16,485 bases of DNA from Oscillospiraceae bacterium (GTDB lineage Bacteria; Bacillota; Clostridia; Saccharofermentanales; Saccharofermentanaceae): assembly GCA_902767145.1 (NCBI GenBank), contig CACXGG010000209.1:1-16485 (forward strand). The letters run 5' to 3'. This document shows, piece after piece, positions 1-6,878 of this stretch. The translations under genes and the position numbers were made by a program. Within the stretch, counting starts at the first letter, position 1; every line of letters begins with the position of its first letter. The notes beneath the pieces are model-generated. The model worked only from the letters and a program-made list of their open reading frames with translations, did not search any database and was not told the origin of the DNA.

Positions 1-239
1 ATAATATTCCCGAAGGAACCCAGCCCGGCGATACATACACATTCCGCGGCAAGGGTATCCCCGACAAGCAGAACCCGAACATGAGGGGAGACCACACGGT
101 AAAGTTCACCATCGAGATCCCCATAAGGCTCACAGAGGATCAGAAGTCAAAGCTCCGGCTCTTCGATTCCTCCCTCACCGAAAAGAACTACGCAAAGCGC
201 AACAGTTTCTTCGAAAAGATAAAAGGCATATTCAGATAA
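1..239 (+). CDS. dnaJ: Chaperone protein DnaJ, C-terminal fragment (5' end outside window)
   Basis: Frame 3 is open from the window edge to TAA at 237-239 and gives 78 residues. The start, IPEGTQPGDTYTFRGKGIP, is the typical end of DnaJ C-terminal substrate-binding domain II. It is followed by GDHTVKFTIEIP and the LTEDQKSKL helix seen at the end of DnaJ proteins. DnaJ is the Hsp40 co-chaperone that stimulates DnaK ATPase and delivers unfolded clients in the cytoplasm. The J-domain and zinc fingers lie upstream and cannot be checked. A strong terminator follows 24 nt after the stop, so the dnaJ transcript ends here instead of running into prmA, which usually follows dnaJ in Firmicutes. Confidence 0.93.
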   Translation, partial: NIPEGTQPGDTYTFRGKGIPDKQNPNMRGDHTVKFTIEIPIRLTEDQKSKLRLFDSSLTEKNYAKRNSFFEKIKGIFR

Positions 240-262
240 ATAAACCGGATCGTGAAATGGAT

Positions 263-299
263 CCCCAAAGTTGGACAAAGACTTTGGGGGTTCTTTTTT
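263..299 (+). terminator. Intrinsic terminator of dnaJ
   Basis: A perfect 9-bp stem pairs CCCCAAAGT (263-271) with ACTTTGGGG (281-289) around a 9-nt loop. It is followed by GTTCTTTTTT. Placed just after the dnaJ stop, it fits a Rho-independent terminator. Confidence 0.9.
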
Positions 300-300
300 G

Positions 301-430
301 GTGCTTTTCCCGAAAGTACGTTAAAAGTACGTTTCAGGGATGTCGCAGCGTACTTTTTTGGTACTTTTTCCGAAAGTACGTTAAAAGTACGTTTCAGGGG
401 TGTCGCGGCGTACTTTTTTGGTACTTTTAC
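301..430. repeat. Tandem 60-bp palindromic repeat (AAAGTAC/GTACTTT element)
   Basis: Bases 301-360 and 361-420 are tandem copies differing at only four positions, and a third copy begins at 421. Each unit is itself an imperfect palindrome: CGAAAGTAC, GTT, AAAAGTACG, a 17-nt loop, CGTACTTTT, TTG, GTACTTTT. The 9-bp arms are 323-331/349-357 and 383-391/409-417. Each hairpin ends in a T-run, so either unit could also stop transcription. The same heptamer recurs alone at 465-471 and 761-767. Open frames across this stretch are compositional artefacts without a ribosome binding site. No transposase is nearby. Confidence 0.85.
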
Positions 431-530
431 GTTTTGCCCCGGCGCCGCCTGCGCGCTTCCTGCGAAAGTACATAAATAGACCTAATAATCGGACTAAATG
501 GCATGTTTTGAAAAAAACTGAAAAAAAGAC

Positions 531-559
531 TTGATTATCGTAAACGGTAAGAGTATAGT
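531..559 (+). promoter_or_regulatory. Sigma-A-type promoter for the 566-816 leader and the 817 gene
   Basis: TTGATT (531-536) and TATAGT (554-559) are separated by exactly 17 bp, matching 4/6 and 5/6 consensus bases. Transcription would start near 566, about 250 nt before the first start codon at 817. Confidence 0.6.
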
Positions 560-565
560 CTGATG

Positions 566-760
566 CTACACGGCACTTTTCAGACATCTGCCCGAGGGGG
601 CAGATATTCCATCTTAAAAACAGATCTTTGGCAATTGCCTGACTTTGTCAGGTTAGGTTCTTTGCCCCTTTTTTGGGGAGAAAGAGAGGTTCTTATGGTC
701 TTTAAGAATGGTGTCGGTCTTGCGGTAAGAGCAGGCTGATACGCGGGAAAATCCTTTCCT
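566..760 (+). ncRNA. Candidate structured 5' leader or small RNA, family not recognised
   Basis: Several helices are directly visible. ATCTGCCC (586-593) pairs with GGGCAGAT (598-605) around GAGG. CCTGAC (638-643) pairs with GTCAGG (647-652). CCCC/GGGG (665-668/675-678) is extended by TCTTT/AAAGA (659-663/681-685). Bases 609-618 can pair with 701-711 with one bulged A, closing a three-way junction around the last two hairpins. TTCTTA/TAAGAA (690-695/703-708) is an alternative to that closing stem. I do not recognise a known riboswitch, 6S, SRP, RNase P or T-box motif. No U-tracted terminator separates it from the 817 gene, so it could be a leader. Boundaries are estimates. Confidence 0.3.
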
Positions 761-816
761 AAAGTACGAACAATTTAAACCCGGATGCATCAACATAAGT
801 ACGGAGGTGATGTGCC

Positions 817-1038
817 ATGACTTATTTGCAGGCAGTTAGGAAGTATTGTGAGGAAAAGGACATAGAGATTGATGACGCAGACAGTCTCTATCAGTTTCTG
901 AAGTTTCAGGACAGTATGGTCGATCACTTTATCGATCTTTACTACTCCACCGTGGAGGACGTCACGGAGATGATGGACAAGCTCCGCGAGCTGGGCTGTC
1001 CACCCGAATTCCTGGAACAGTTCAGATACATCAAATAA
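817..1038 (+). CDS. Small acidic protein of unknown function (73 aa)
   Basis: The ATG at 817 follows GGAGGTG (802-808) at good spacing, and a strong terminator follows the stop, so this is very probably a real gene. The product is acidic, predicted mostly helical and cytoplasmic, with no signal peptide and no membrane segment. A single cysteine lies near the C-terminus (LGCPPEF). Recognisable features are clusters such as EEKDIEIDDAD and the helix VEDVTEMMDKLRELG. I do not recognise the family. It is preceded by about 250 nt of transcribed leader that looks structured, so expression may be controlled after transcription starts. A small regulatory or adaptor protein is possible, but nothing here shows a function. 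Confidence 0.7.
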   Translation: MTYLQAVRKYCEEKDIEIDDADSLYQFLKFQDSMVDHFIDLYYSTVEDVTEMMDKLRELGCPPEFLEQFRYIK

Positions 1039-1044
1039 CAGAAA

Positions 1045-1080
1045 AAAACGGATCGGCCCTGTGGCCGGTCCGTTTTGTTT
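1045..1080. terminator. Bidirectional intrinsic terminator between convergent small genes
   Basis: A 14-bp stem (1045-1058/1063-1076, one G-T pair) has a 4-nt loop. T-runs follow on the plus strand (TTTTGTTTTTTC), and the A-run at 1042-1048 gives a T-run on the minus strand. It can end both the 817 gene and the minus-strand zinc-ribbon gene. Confidence 0.9.
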
Positions 1081-1097
1081 TTTCTTTTTCGTGATCG

Positions 1098-1298
1098 TCA
1101 GAAGAAAAGAGTATTTAGTACTGTGTAGTCTTCGTCCTGCTTTTGCTGGCTCAGGGAATATCTGATCCTCTGAAGATCCTTGGCTGTATATTCCAGGAAG
1201 AGCCTCTTGCTGCACTCGGGACAGCGGTCCATGGGAGCGCTGTAGATAAGATCACATCTATCGCAGAATTTGTAGTAAGTCTTTGTTGTTCTTTTCAT
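1098..1298 (-). CDS. Small zinc-ribbon protein (66 aa)
   Basis: Read on the minus strand, AGGAGG stands 9 nt before the ATG at 1298, giving a clear start. Two CxxC knuckles, C12-D-R-C15 and C26-P-E-C29, with ten residues between them form a four-cysteine zinc ribbon. The rest is a basic-to-acidic helical tail ending in hydrophobic LNTLFF. The protein is cytoplasmic. Short zinc ribbons like this are often nucleic-acid or protein-binding accessory factors, but no specific family is recognised. It is convergent with the 817 gene and shares its terminator. It is divergent from the lipoprotein gene at 1436, with AT-rich intergenic DNA (1299-1435) that must hold promoters for both directions. Confidence 0.75.
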   Translation of the reverse strand: MKRTTKTYYKFCDRCDLIYSAPMDRCPECSKRLFLEYTAKDLQRIRYSLSQQKQDEDYTVLNTLFF

Positions 1299-1398
1299 TG
1301 TACCAACCTCCTGTATCTATCCCTTACACCCAAGATGATAGATGAAGACTTTAAATCTATCGTCAATGGTATTTAAAGAAATCATTAAGAAACAGGGG

Positions 1399-1404
1399 TA
1401 TAAT
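1399..1404 (+). promoter_or_regulatory. Probable -10 element of the lipoprotein operon
   Basis: A perfect TATAAT lies 32 bp before the ATG at 1436. No good -35 hexamer sits at 16-18 bp spacing, so the promoter may be weak or activator-dependent. Confidence 0.4.
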
Positions 1405-1435
1405 AGTGGCAGTTATTTTAAGGGAGGATATTACC

Positions 1436-2341
<906 letters not shown>

Positions 2342-2403
2342 TGACCATGATGTCCGGAGGTTTTCTCCGTGTATCTTATGATCTGTTGGAATGTTGAGAA
2401 TAA

Positions 2404-3246
2404 ATGATCAGAAAAACGGTAAGTATACTATTGATGATATGCATGGTCTTTTCCCTGGCTTCCTGTAAGGGCGGAGAAAAGTATACATATGGGGTATTCC
2501 TCGGAGCTGATCCTGAGGATATGGATGAGTTCTCCCCCTATGAGACGGTAGTCATCGATGCACAGTATTACAGTAAGTCTGAGATAAGTGAGCTTAAAGA
2601 TGATGGACATACTGTCTACAGCTATATAAATCTCGGATCTGTCGAGGAGTTCCGTGACTATTTTGACGATTATGATTATCTTACCTTAGGTGTCTACGAG
2701 AACTGGGAGGACGAAAGATGGGTGGATGTATCTGACCCCTCATGGCAGACCTTTATCCTGGGGATCGCTGAAGACCTTGTGGATAAAGGCGTTGACGGCC
2801 TTTTCGTGGATAATGTGGATGTTTATTATAACTATCCCACTGATGAGATATTTGATGGAGTTGCATCTATACTTAAGTCCTTCCAGGATATGGATACATA
2901 CGTATCTATCAATGGGGGAGACTGTTTCATGACGGAATATGCCTCCAGATACGGGAATATGAAAGATGTGGCAGATGCCATCAACCAGGAGACTGTATTC
3001 AGCTGTATTGACTGGGATGATGATACCTTCGGGACCAATCTCACTTCTGAACAGAGATATTTCCGTGAATATGTGGAGCTGGCATCTTCCTACGGCCTTG
3101 ATATCTATCTTCTTGAGTATACGACGGATGAGGAGCTTATAGAGCAGATAGATATCTACTGCTCACGAATGCAATATGTCTATTATGCCTCTGATTCCCT
3201 GGATCTGGTGACCCCGGGACAGGCTATCGGATCCCAGAAGATATAG
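2404..3246 (+). CDS. Lipoprotein with GH114-like (TM1410-type) TIM-barrel domain
   Basis: The N-terminus MIRKTVSILLMICMVFSLASC is a lipoprotein signal with lipobox L-A-S-C (Cys21), so the enzyme would be anchored outside the membrane. The ATG at 2404 lacks a strong Shine-Dalgarno, but a later start would destroy the signal, and translation may be coupled to the upstream lipoprotein. Residues about 28-275 follow the glycoside hydrolase 114 / TM1410 pattern: VVIDAQYYS (49-57), YSYINLGSVEEFR (72-84), WEDERWVDVSDPSW (101-114) and KGVDGLFVDNVDVY (128-141), where Asp136 lies at the presumed catalytic strand end. Characterised relatives are endo-alpha-1,4-polygalactosaminidases, but the substrate here is unknown. 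No strong terminator follows. Confidence 0.82.
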   Translation: MIRKTVSILLMICMVFSLASCKGGEKYTYGVFLGADPEDMDEFSPYETVVIDAQYYSKSEISELKDDGHTVYSYINLGSVEEFRDYFDDYDYLTLGVYENWEDERWVDVSDPSWQTFILGIAEDLVDKGVDGLFVDNVDVYYNYPTDEIFDGVASILKSFQDMDTYVSINGGDCFMTEYASRYGNMKDVADAINQETVFSCIDWDDDTFGTNLTSEQRYFREYVELASSYGLDIYLLEYTTDEELIEQIDIYCSRMQYVYYASDSLDLVTPGQAIGSQKI

Positions 3247-3332
3247 GGCTATTAATGGGACTTGCTTCGCTTGACTTTTTTTCCTTCTGAGAAGAGAATT
3301 TTAGTAGAAGTCTTTATTGGAGGAGTCCTGTT

Positions 3333-3581
3333 ATGAGAGAGTTTAAACCCGGTACCATCGTAAAGCATTTTAAGCGTGAACTTGAGAACGAAGGGGACAT
3401 GTATCTCTATGAGATCGTTGGACCTGCACACCACTCTGAGACAGGTGAGACGCTCATGGTATACAGGGCTCTTTACGGGGAGAAGAAGATGTGCGCCAGG
3501 CCCATTGAGATGTTCATGAGCGAGGTGGATCACGAGAAGTATCCGGACATCAAGCAGAAGTACAGGTTCGAAGAAGTATAA
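3333..3581 (+). CDS. DUF1653 family protein (82 aa)
   Basis: GGAGGAG lies about 8 nt before the ATG. The sequence [49 protein letters not shown] matches the compact beta-rich DUF1653 fold, in which a short protein carries HTETGE- and RP-x-EMF-like motifs. Length (82 aa) is normal for the family, whose function is not established. The gene is followed 11 nt later by the DUF2130 gene, so the two are probably translated from one mRNA. A weak promoter candidate (TTGACT 3271-3276, GAGAAT 3294-3299, 17-bp spacing) lies upstream. Confidence 0.88.
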   Translation: MREFKPGTIVKHFKRELENEGDMYLYEIVGPAHHSETGETLMVYRALYGEKKMCARPIEMFMSEVDHEKYPDIKQKYRFEEV

Positions 3582-3592
3582 GAGGTGTCATT

Positions 3593-4855
3593 ATGCAGGA
3601 GATAAAATGCCCCAGCTGCGGCAAGGTATTCCAGGTAGATGAATCAGGTTATTCACAGATAGTCTCACAGGTCCGTGACCATGAGTTCCATGCAGAGCTG
3701 GAAAGACGCGAAAAGGAACTGGAAGAGAAGAAGGAGAGCGACCTTCAGATAGTTCGGATGCAGCAGGAGAAGGAGAATGAATCAGCCCTTCTTCAGAAGG
3801 ACCGCGAGATAGCTGAGCTTAAGAGCCAACTGGAAAGACTCGCTGCCGAGAATAAGGTGGAAGTAACAAACCTCAAGTCCAGGATCGACGGCTTTGAGAA
3901 TGAGAAGAAACTTGCTGTTTCAGAGGCTGTCTCCAAGAAGGATCTGGAGATCGCCGGCAAGGTGAATGAGCTCACTGTACTTCAGGGTAAGATGGACAGC
4001 CAGACTGCCCAGTTGGAACTGGAGAAGAAGGCCCTTAAGGAGTCTTATGAGCAGACCATCAAGCTCAAGGATGAGGAGATAGAGAGGGTCAAGGACTTCA
4101 AGTCAAAGCAGTCCACAAAGATGGTGGGTGAGAGCCTTGAGCAGCACTGCCAGAATGAGTTCAACAAGCTTCGTATGACCGCATTTCCAAATGCTTATTT
4201 TGAGAAGGATAATGATGCCAAGTCCGGAAGTAAGGGCGACTTTATCTTCAGGGAAGCTTCCTCTGACGGAGTGGAGTTCATATCCATCATGTTCGAGATG
4301 AAGAACGAGATGGATACCACTGCCAGCAAGCACAAGAATGAGGACTTTTTCAAGGAGCTTGATAAGGACAGAAAAGAGAAGGGATGCGAATATGCTGTTC
4401 TCGTATCCATGCTGGAGGCAGATAACGATTACTACAATACGGGTATTGTGGATGTTTCCTACAAGTACGAGAAGATGTATGTCATTCGTCCCCAGATGTT
4501 CATTCCCATGATCACCCTTCTGCGTAACGCAGCTCTTAATTCCCTCAGGTATCAGAGGGAACTGTCAGTGGTCAGGAGCCAGCAGGTGGATATCGAGAAC
4601 TTCGAAACTAATATGAATAACTTCAAGGAGGCATTCGGAAGGAATTACCGTCTTGCCAGCGAGAAGTTCCAGAAGGCCATCGATGAGATCGACAAGAGTA
4701 TGGATCATCTTCAGAAGATAAAGGATGCGCTCCTTTCTTCCCAGAACAACCTGCGCCTGGCAAATGACAAGGCAGAGGATCTTTCCATCAAGAAGCTCAC
4801 GAAGAATGCCCCTTCAGTAAGGGCCATGTTCGATGAGCAGAAGAAGGAGGAGTGA
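3593..4855 (+). CDS. DUF2130 family coiled-coil protein, probable PD-(D/E)XK nuclease-like domain
   Basis: The ATG at 3593 follows AGAGGTG. The N-terminus MQEIKCPSCGKVF carries a single C6-x2-C9 knuckle. Residues about 28-185 are a long charged coiled coil (EELEEKKESDLQ, LKSQLERLAAENK and similar). The C-terminal part (about 186-400) matches DUF2130. It contains KGDFIF with Asp216 and FEMKNE with Glu235 and Lys237, a D...ExK pattern compatible with a PD-(D/E)XK nuclease core. It ends in a second helical coil. DUF2130 proteins are widespread and poorly characterised; nuclease activity is inference, not established. The stop codon directly abuts the stop of the convergent barstar gene with no terminator between them. 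Confidence 0.88.
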   Translation: MQEIKCPSCGKVFQVDESGYSQIVSQVRDHEFHAELERREKELEEKKESDLQIVRMQQEKENESALLQKDREIAELKSQLERLAAENKVEVTNLKSRIDGFENEKKLAVSEAVSKKDLEIAGKVNELTVLQGKMDSQTAQLELEKKALKESYEQTIKLKDEEIERVKDFKSKQSTKMVGESLEQHCQNEFNKLRMTAFPNAYFEKDNDAKSGSKGDFIFREASSDGVEFISIMFEMKNEMDTTASKHKNEDFFKELDKDRKEKGCEYAVLVSMLEADNDYYNTGIVDVSYKYEKMYVIRPQMFIPMITLLRNAALNSLRYQRELSVVRSQQVDIENFETNMNNFKEAFGRNYRLASEKFQKAIDEIDKSMDHLQKIKDALLSSQNNLRLANDKAEDLSIKKLTKNAPSVRAMFDEQKKEE

Positions 4856-4864
4856 TCACTCCTC
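4847..4864. repeat. 18-bp perfect palindrome joining two convergent stop codons
   Basis: GAGGAGTGATCACTCCTC is centred between 4855 and 4856. TGA (4853-4855) ends the DUF2130 gene and TCA (4856-4858) is the TGA of the minus-strand barstar gene; both proteins therefore end Glu-Glu. There is no loop or T-run, so it is not a normal terminator. Confidence 0.8.
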
Positions 4865-5140
4865 GTTTCCGTATTCGAACTCGTCTATAAACTCGTAGGT
4901 GAGACCCGGGTTGCTGACGGAGCTGTCTTCCACCACCTTTTCGAAGATGGTATAGAATTCCTCTGTTCCGTCTATTCCGTAGAACTGAAGATGGACATCG
5001 TTAAGTGATGTGAGTACATCGTGAAGGGCGTCGAAGTTATTGCCGTATTCATCCGGCAGGTCCAGTGCGGATCTTATGGCTTCGTGGAGTCCTTCTCTTG
5101 TATTTATTCCCGAAAGATCTATCGTTATGGTCTTAGTCAT
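4856..5140 (-). CDS. Barstar-family ribonuclease inhibitor
   Basis: The protein (94 aa) opens MTKTITIDLSGI and has LHEAIRSALDLPDEYGNNFDALHDVL, the barstar signature. Asp37 and Asp41 align with barstar Asp35 and Asp39, which fill the barnase active site. The positions of Tyr29 and Trp38 are Glu31 and His40 here, so the interface has changed. The start at 5140 is chosen because GAGG stands 6 nt before it. An upstream ATG at 5152 overlaps the RNase stop as ATGA and would add MRYS, so translation is coupled either way. The product is cytoplasmic. It lies directly downstream of a barnase homologue and should neutralise it before export. Confidence 0.92.
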   Translation of the reverse strand: MTKTITIDLSGINTREGLHEAIRSALDLPDEYGNNFDALHDVLTSLNDVHLQFYGIDGTEEFYTIFEKVVEDSSVSNPGLTYEFIDEFEYGNEE

Positions 5141-5148
5141 GCTGTACC

Positions 5149-5727
5149 TCATTCCTCACCGTAAAGAAGGGTGAAACTTGCATAGTGGTCGTCTGTGTAG
5201 TAGATGGTGGAGCAGTCTTCCGTGTAGATGATCCTCTTGGCTCCGCGGCTGTCTGCTCCCAGTGTGTCTATGTCGCATTCGCGGTATTCGCCGTCGGGAA
5301 GGAGTCCCTCGTAGTTTCCGAAGTAGTCTCCGCCTATGCACATGCCGGGGGCGTAGGGCTCAAGGGAACCGCCTTCCCATCCCAGGTCCCTGGCTTCGTT
5401 CTTTGTGATGAAGTTCTGGGGAAGACATCCGTAGGTGTAGATATAAAGGGAGACGTCTTCCATCGTTGTATAGGATCCGTTTTCGTCGATGAGTGCCTGA
5501 GTCGTTGTTTCAGGTTCTGTCTCTGCTACTGTTTCTGACTGAGTGGCGGGAGCTTCGGTCTCTTCTACTGCTTCAGTTGTCTCCGCTGCCTCTGTGGTCT
5601 CTTCTGTTACTTTGGCTTCCGCTCTCTGTGAATCGTAGCTTTCGGTATCGAGTTCGTATGATGAATATGCACAGCCTGAAAGAAGGAAGGCTGCCATAAG
5701 TATTATCGCTAAAAGTCTTTTTCGCAT
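5149..5727 (-). CDS. Lipid-anchored barnase-like ribonuclease
   Basis: MRKRLLAIILMAAFLLSGC is a lipoprotein signal with lipobox L-S-G-C (Cys19). Residues 38-77 are a Thr/Glu-rich tether. Residues about 82-192 align along the whole length of Bacillus barnase: LPQNFITKNEARDLGW (102-117), APGMCIGGDYFGNYEGLLP (126-144), YRECDID (148-154), DSRGAKRIIYTED (159-171), DDHYASFTLLYG (179-190). Catalytic residues are conserved: Glu150 (barnase Glu73), Arg165 (Arg87), His181 (His102), plus Lys109 (Lys27) and Arg161 (Arg83). The enzyme should therefore cleave RNA. Four cysteines (101, 130, 151, 172) are absent from barnase and could form disulfides outside the cell. AAAGGA precedes the ATG. It forms an operon with barstar. 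Lipid anchoring is unusual, as classical barnase is freely secreted. Confidence 0.93.
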   Translation of the reverse strand: MRKRLLAIILMAAFLLSGCAYSSYELDTESYDSQRAEAKVTEETTEAAETTEAVEETEAPATQSETVAETEPETTTQALIDENGSYTTMEDVSLYIYTYGCLPQNFITKNEARDLGWEGGSLEPYAPGMCIGGDYFGNYEGLLPDGEYRECDIDTLGADSRGAKRIIYTEDCSTIYYTDDHYASFTLLYGEE

Positions 5728-5754
5728 GGAAGTGTCCTTTCCGTTTTTTGTTTA

Positions 5755-5783
5755 ATTTTAGGATTTTTGTCCTTGAAGTGCAA
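5755..5783 (-). promoter_or_regulatory. Promoter of the barnase-barstar operon
   Basis: Read on the minus strand, TTGCAC (5783-5778) and TAAAAT (5760-5755) stand 17 bp apart, with transcription expected to start near 5748. The -35 is weak (3/6) and the -10 is good (5/6). It overlaps the divergent prmA promoter. Confidence 0.5.
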
Positions 5784-5796
5784 TCAATGGTAGAAT
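5767..5796 (+). promoter_or_regulatory. Promoter of prmA
   Basis: TTGTCC (5767-5772) and TAGAAT (5791-5796) are 18 bp apart (4/6 and 5/6 matches), 33 bp before the prmA start codon. It shares bases 5767-5783 with the opposing barnase promoter. Confidence 0.5.
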
Positions 5797-5829
5797 AGTT
5801 TTCGAAAAAAGAAGTAGCGGAGGGATACC

Positions 5830-6852
5830 ATGCAGTGGGTGGAGATAAAGATAGTAACTACGGAAGATGCTTCTGATGCCATATGCGAGATGCTGGCACA
5901 GGTAGGTGCTGACGGCATTGCAGTAAGCGACCCCTTTGAGATCGCCAGGATAATCGAGGATCCTGATTCCCTGGCATATGCAGACGAGGGATATATAGAG
6001 TCCCTGGGAACCGACGTCACCATAAAGGCTTATTTTGCAGAGTTCGATGACGGCATAAGGCTGGGTCCCAAGAGCGAGGAGTATGTTGATCCCAACGGCG
6101 TGGGTATGATCTACGGAAATCTCTCCGACAAGACCATGTCCGTGGAGGATGCCATGGCATTTGTTAAGGCAAGGCTGGAGTCCATAGGTGAGTTCCTGCC
6201 CCTGGGCAAGGGCTTTGACGGCTGGAGATATGTGCAGGACAAGGACTGGGAGAATGAGTGGAAGAAGGATTATAAGTCCTTCAGGATCTCTGAACGTGTG
6301 GTGATCTGTCCCACCTGGGAGGAATATGAGGAAGTCCCCGGCGATGTGGTTGTAAGGCTTGACCCGGGATCCGCCTTCGGTACCGGTACTCATGAGACCA
6401 CATCCATGTGCGCAAAGCTCCTGGATAAGGAAGTGAGGTCCGATGATTCTGTCCTGGATCTGGGAACAGGATCTGGAATACTTGCCATAATCTGCAGCAA
6501 GCTGGGAGCTCAGTCCGTTGAGGCAGTGGATATCGACCGCCTGGCTGTGGATGTGGCAGTGGAGAACTGCAGGGAGAACGGATGTCCCGATATCGACTGC
6601 TATACAGGAGAACTTAAGTCCGTTAAGGGTGATTCCTATACTCTCATCGTGGCAAATATCATCGCAGACATAATAGCGGCCATCGCTCCGGACGTTCCTT
6701 CAAGGCTCGCTCCCGGAGGACGCTTTATCTGCTCCGGCATCATAAATACAAAGCGCGGAAAGGTGGAGAAGGCACTGGCGGAAGCAGGCTTTACCATCGA
6801 TGAGTGCCATGAGAAGAATGACTGGCTGGCATATATCTGCCACTTGACATAA
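5830..6852 (+). CDS. prmA: Ribosomal protein L11 methyltransferase PrmA
   Basis: PrmA uses S-adenosylmethionine to trimethylate lysines and the N-terminus of ribosomal protein L11. The 340-aa product has the N-terminal substrate-recognition domain (about 1-95), a linker, and a class I methyltransferase domain. The PrmA hallmark DPGSAFGTGTHETT is at 178-191, SAM motif I VLDLGTGSG at 208-216, and VANI at 274-277 in the position of the catalytic loop. GGAGGG (5819-5824) precedes the ATG. In many Firmicutes dnaJ-prmA-rsmE are adjacent; here prmA stands alone with its own promoter, and its last codons contain the -35 box of the next transcription unit. Confidence 0.97.
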   Translation: MQWVEIKIVTTEDASDAICEMLAQVGADGIAVSDPFEIARIIEDPDSLAYADEGYIESLGTDVTIKAYFAEFDDGIRLGPKSEEYVDPNGVGMIYGNLSDKTMSVEDAMAFVKARLESIGEFLPLGKGFDGWRYVQDKDWENEWKKDYKSFRISERVVICPTWEEYEEVPGDVVVRLDPGSAFGTGTHETTSMCAKLLDKEVRSDDSVLDLGTGSGILAIICSKLGAQSVEAVDIDRLAVDVAVENCRENGCPDIDCYTGELKSVKGDSYTLIVANIIADIIAAIAPDVPSRLAPGGRFICSGIINTKRGKVEKALAEAGFTIDECHEKNDWLAYICHLT

Positions 6853-6872
6853 GGAGCGGTGAACTGTAAAAT
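6844..6872 (+). promoter_or_regulatory. Strong sigma-A promoter of the T-box/trpB2 unit
   Basis: A consensus TTGACA (6844-6849), exact 17-bp spacer and TAAAAT (6867-6872, 5/6) are present. The -35 lies inside the last codons of prmA. Start of transcription is expected near 6879, just before T-box Stem I. Confidence 0.85.
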
Positions 6873-6878
6873 CGCTTT

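Noticed and set aside
252..479. Two overlapping plus-strand open frames of about 75 codons in the repeat region
   Set aside because: They exist because the 60-bp repeat unit is a multiple of three and lacks stops; there is no ribosome binding site and they begin inside the dnaJ terminator.
2355..2369. CGGAG/CTCCG hairpin between the two lipoprotein genes
   Set aside because: It has only five pairs and no T-run, so it is not convincing as a terminator.
5758..6393. 211-codon antisense frame starting inside prmA and running into the prmA promoter
   Set aside because: prmA is unambiguous on the plus strand; the antisense product has no recognisable domain and covers the intergenic promoters.
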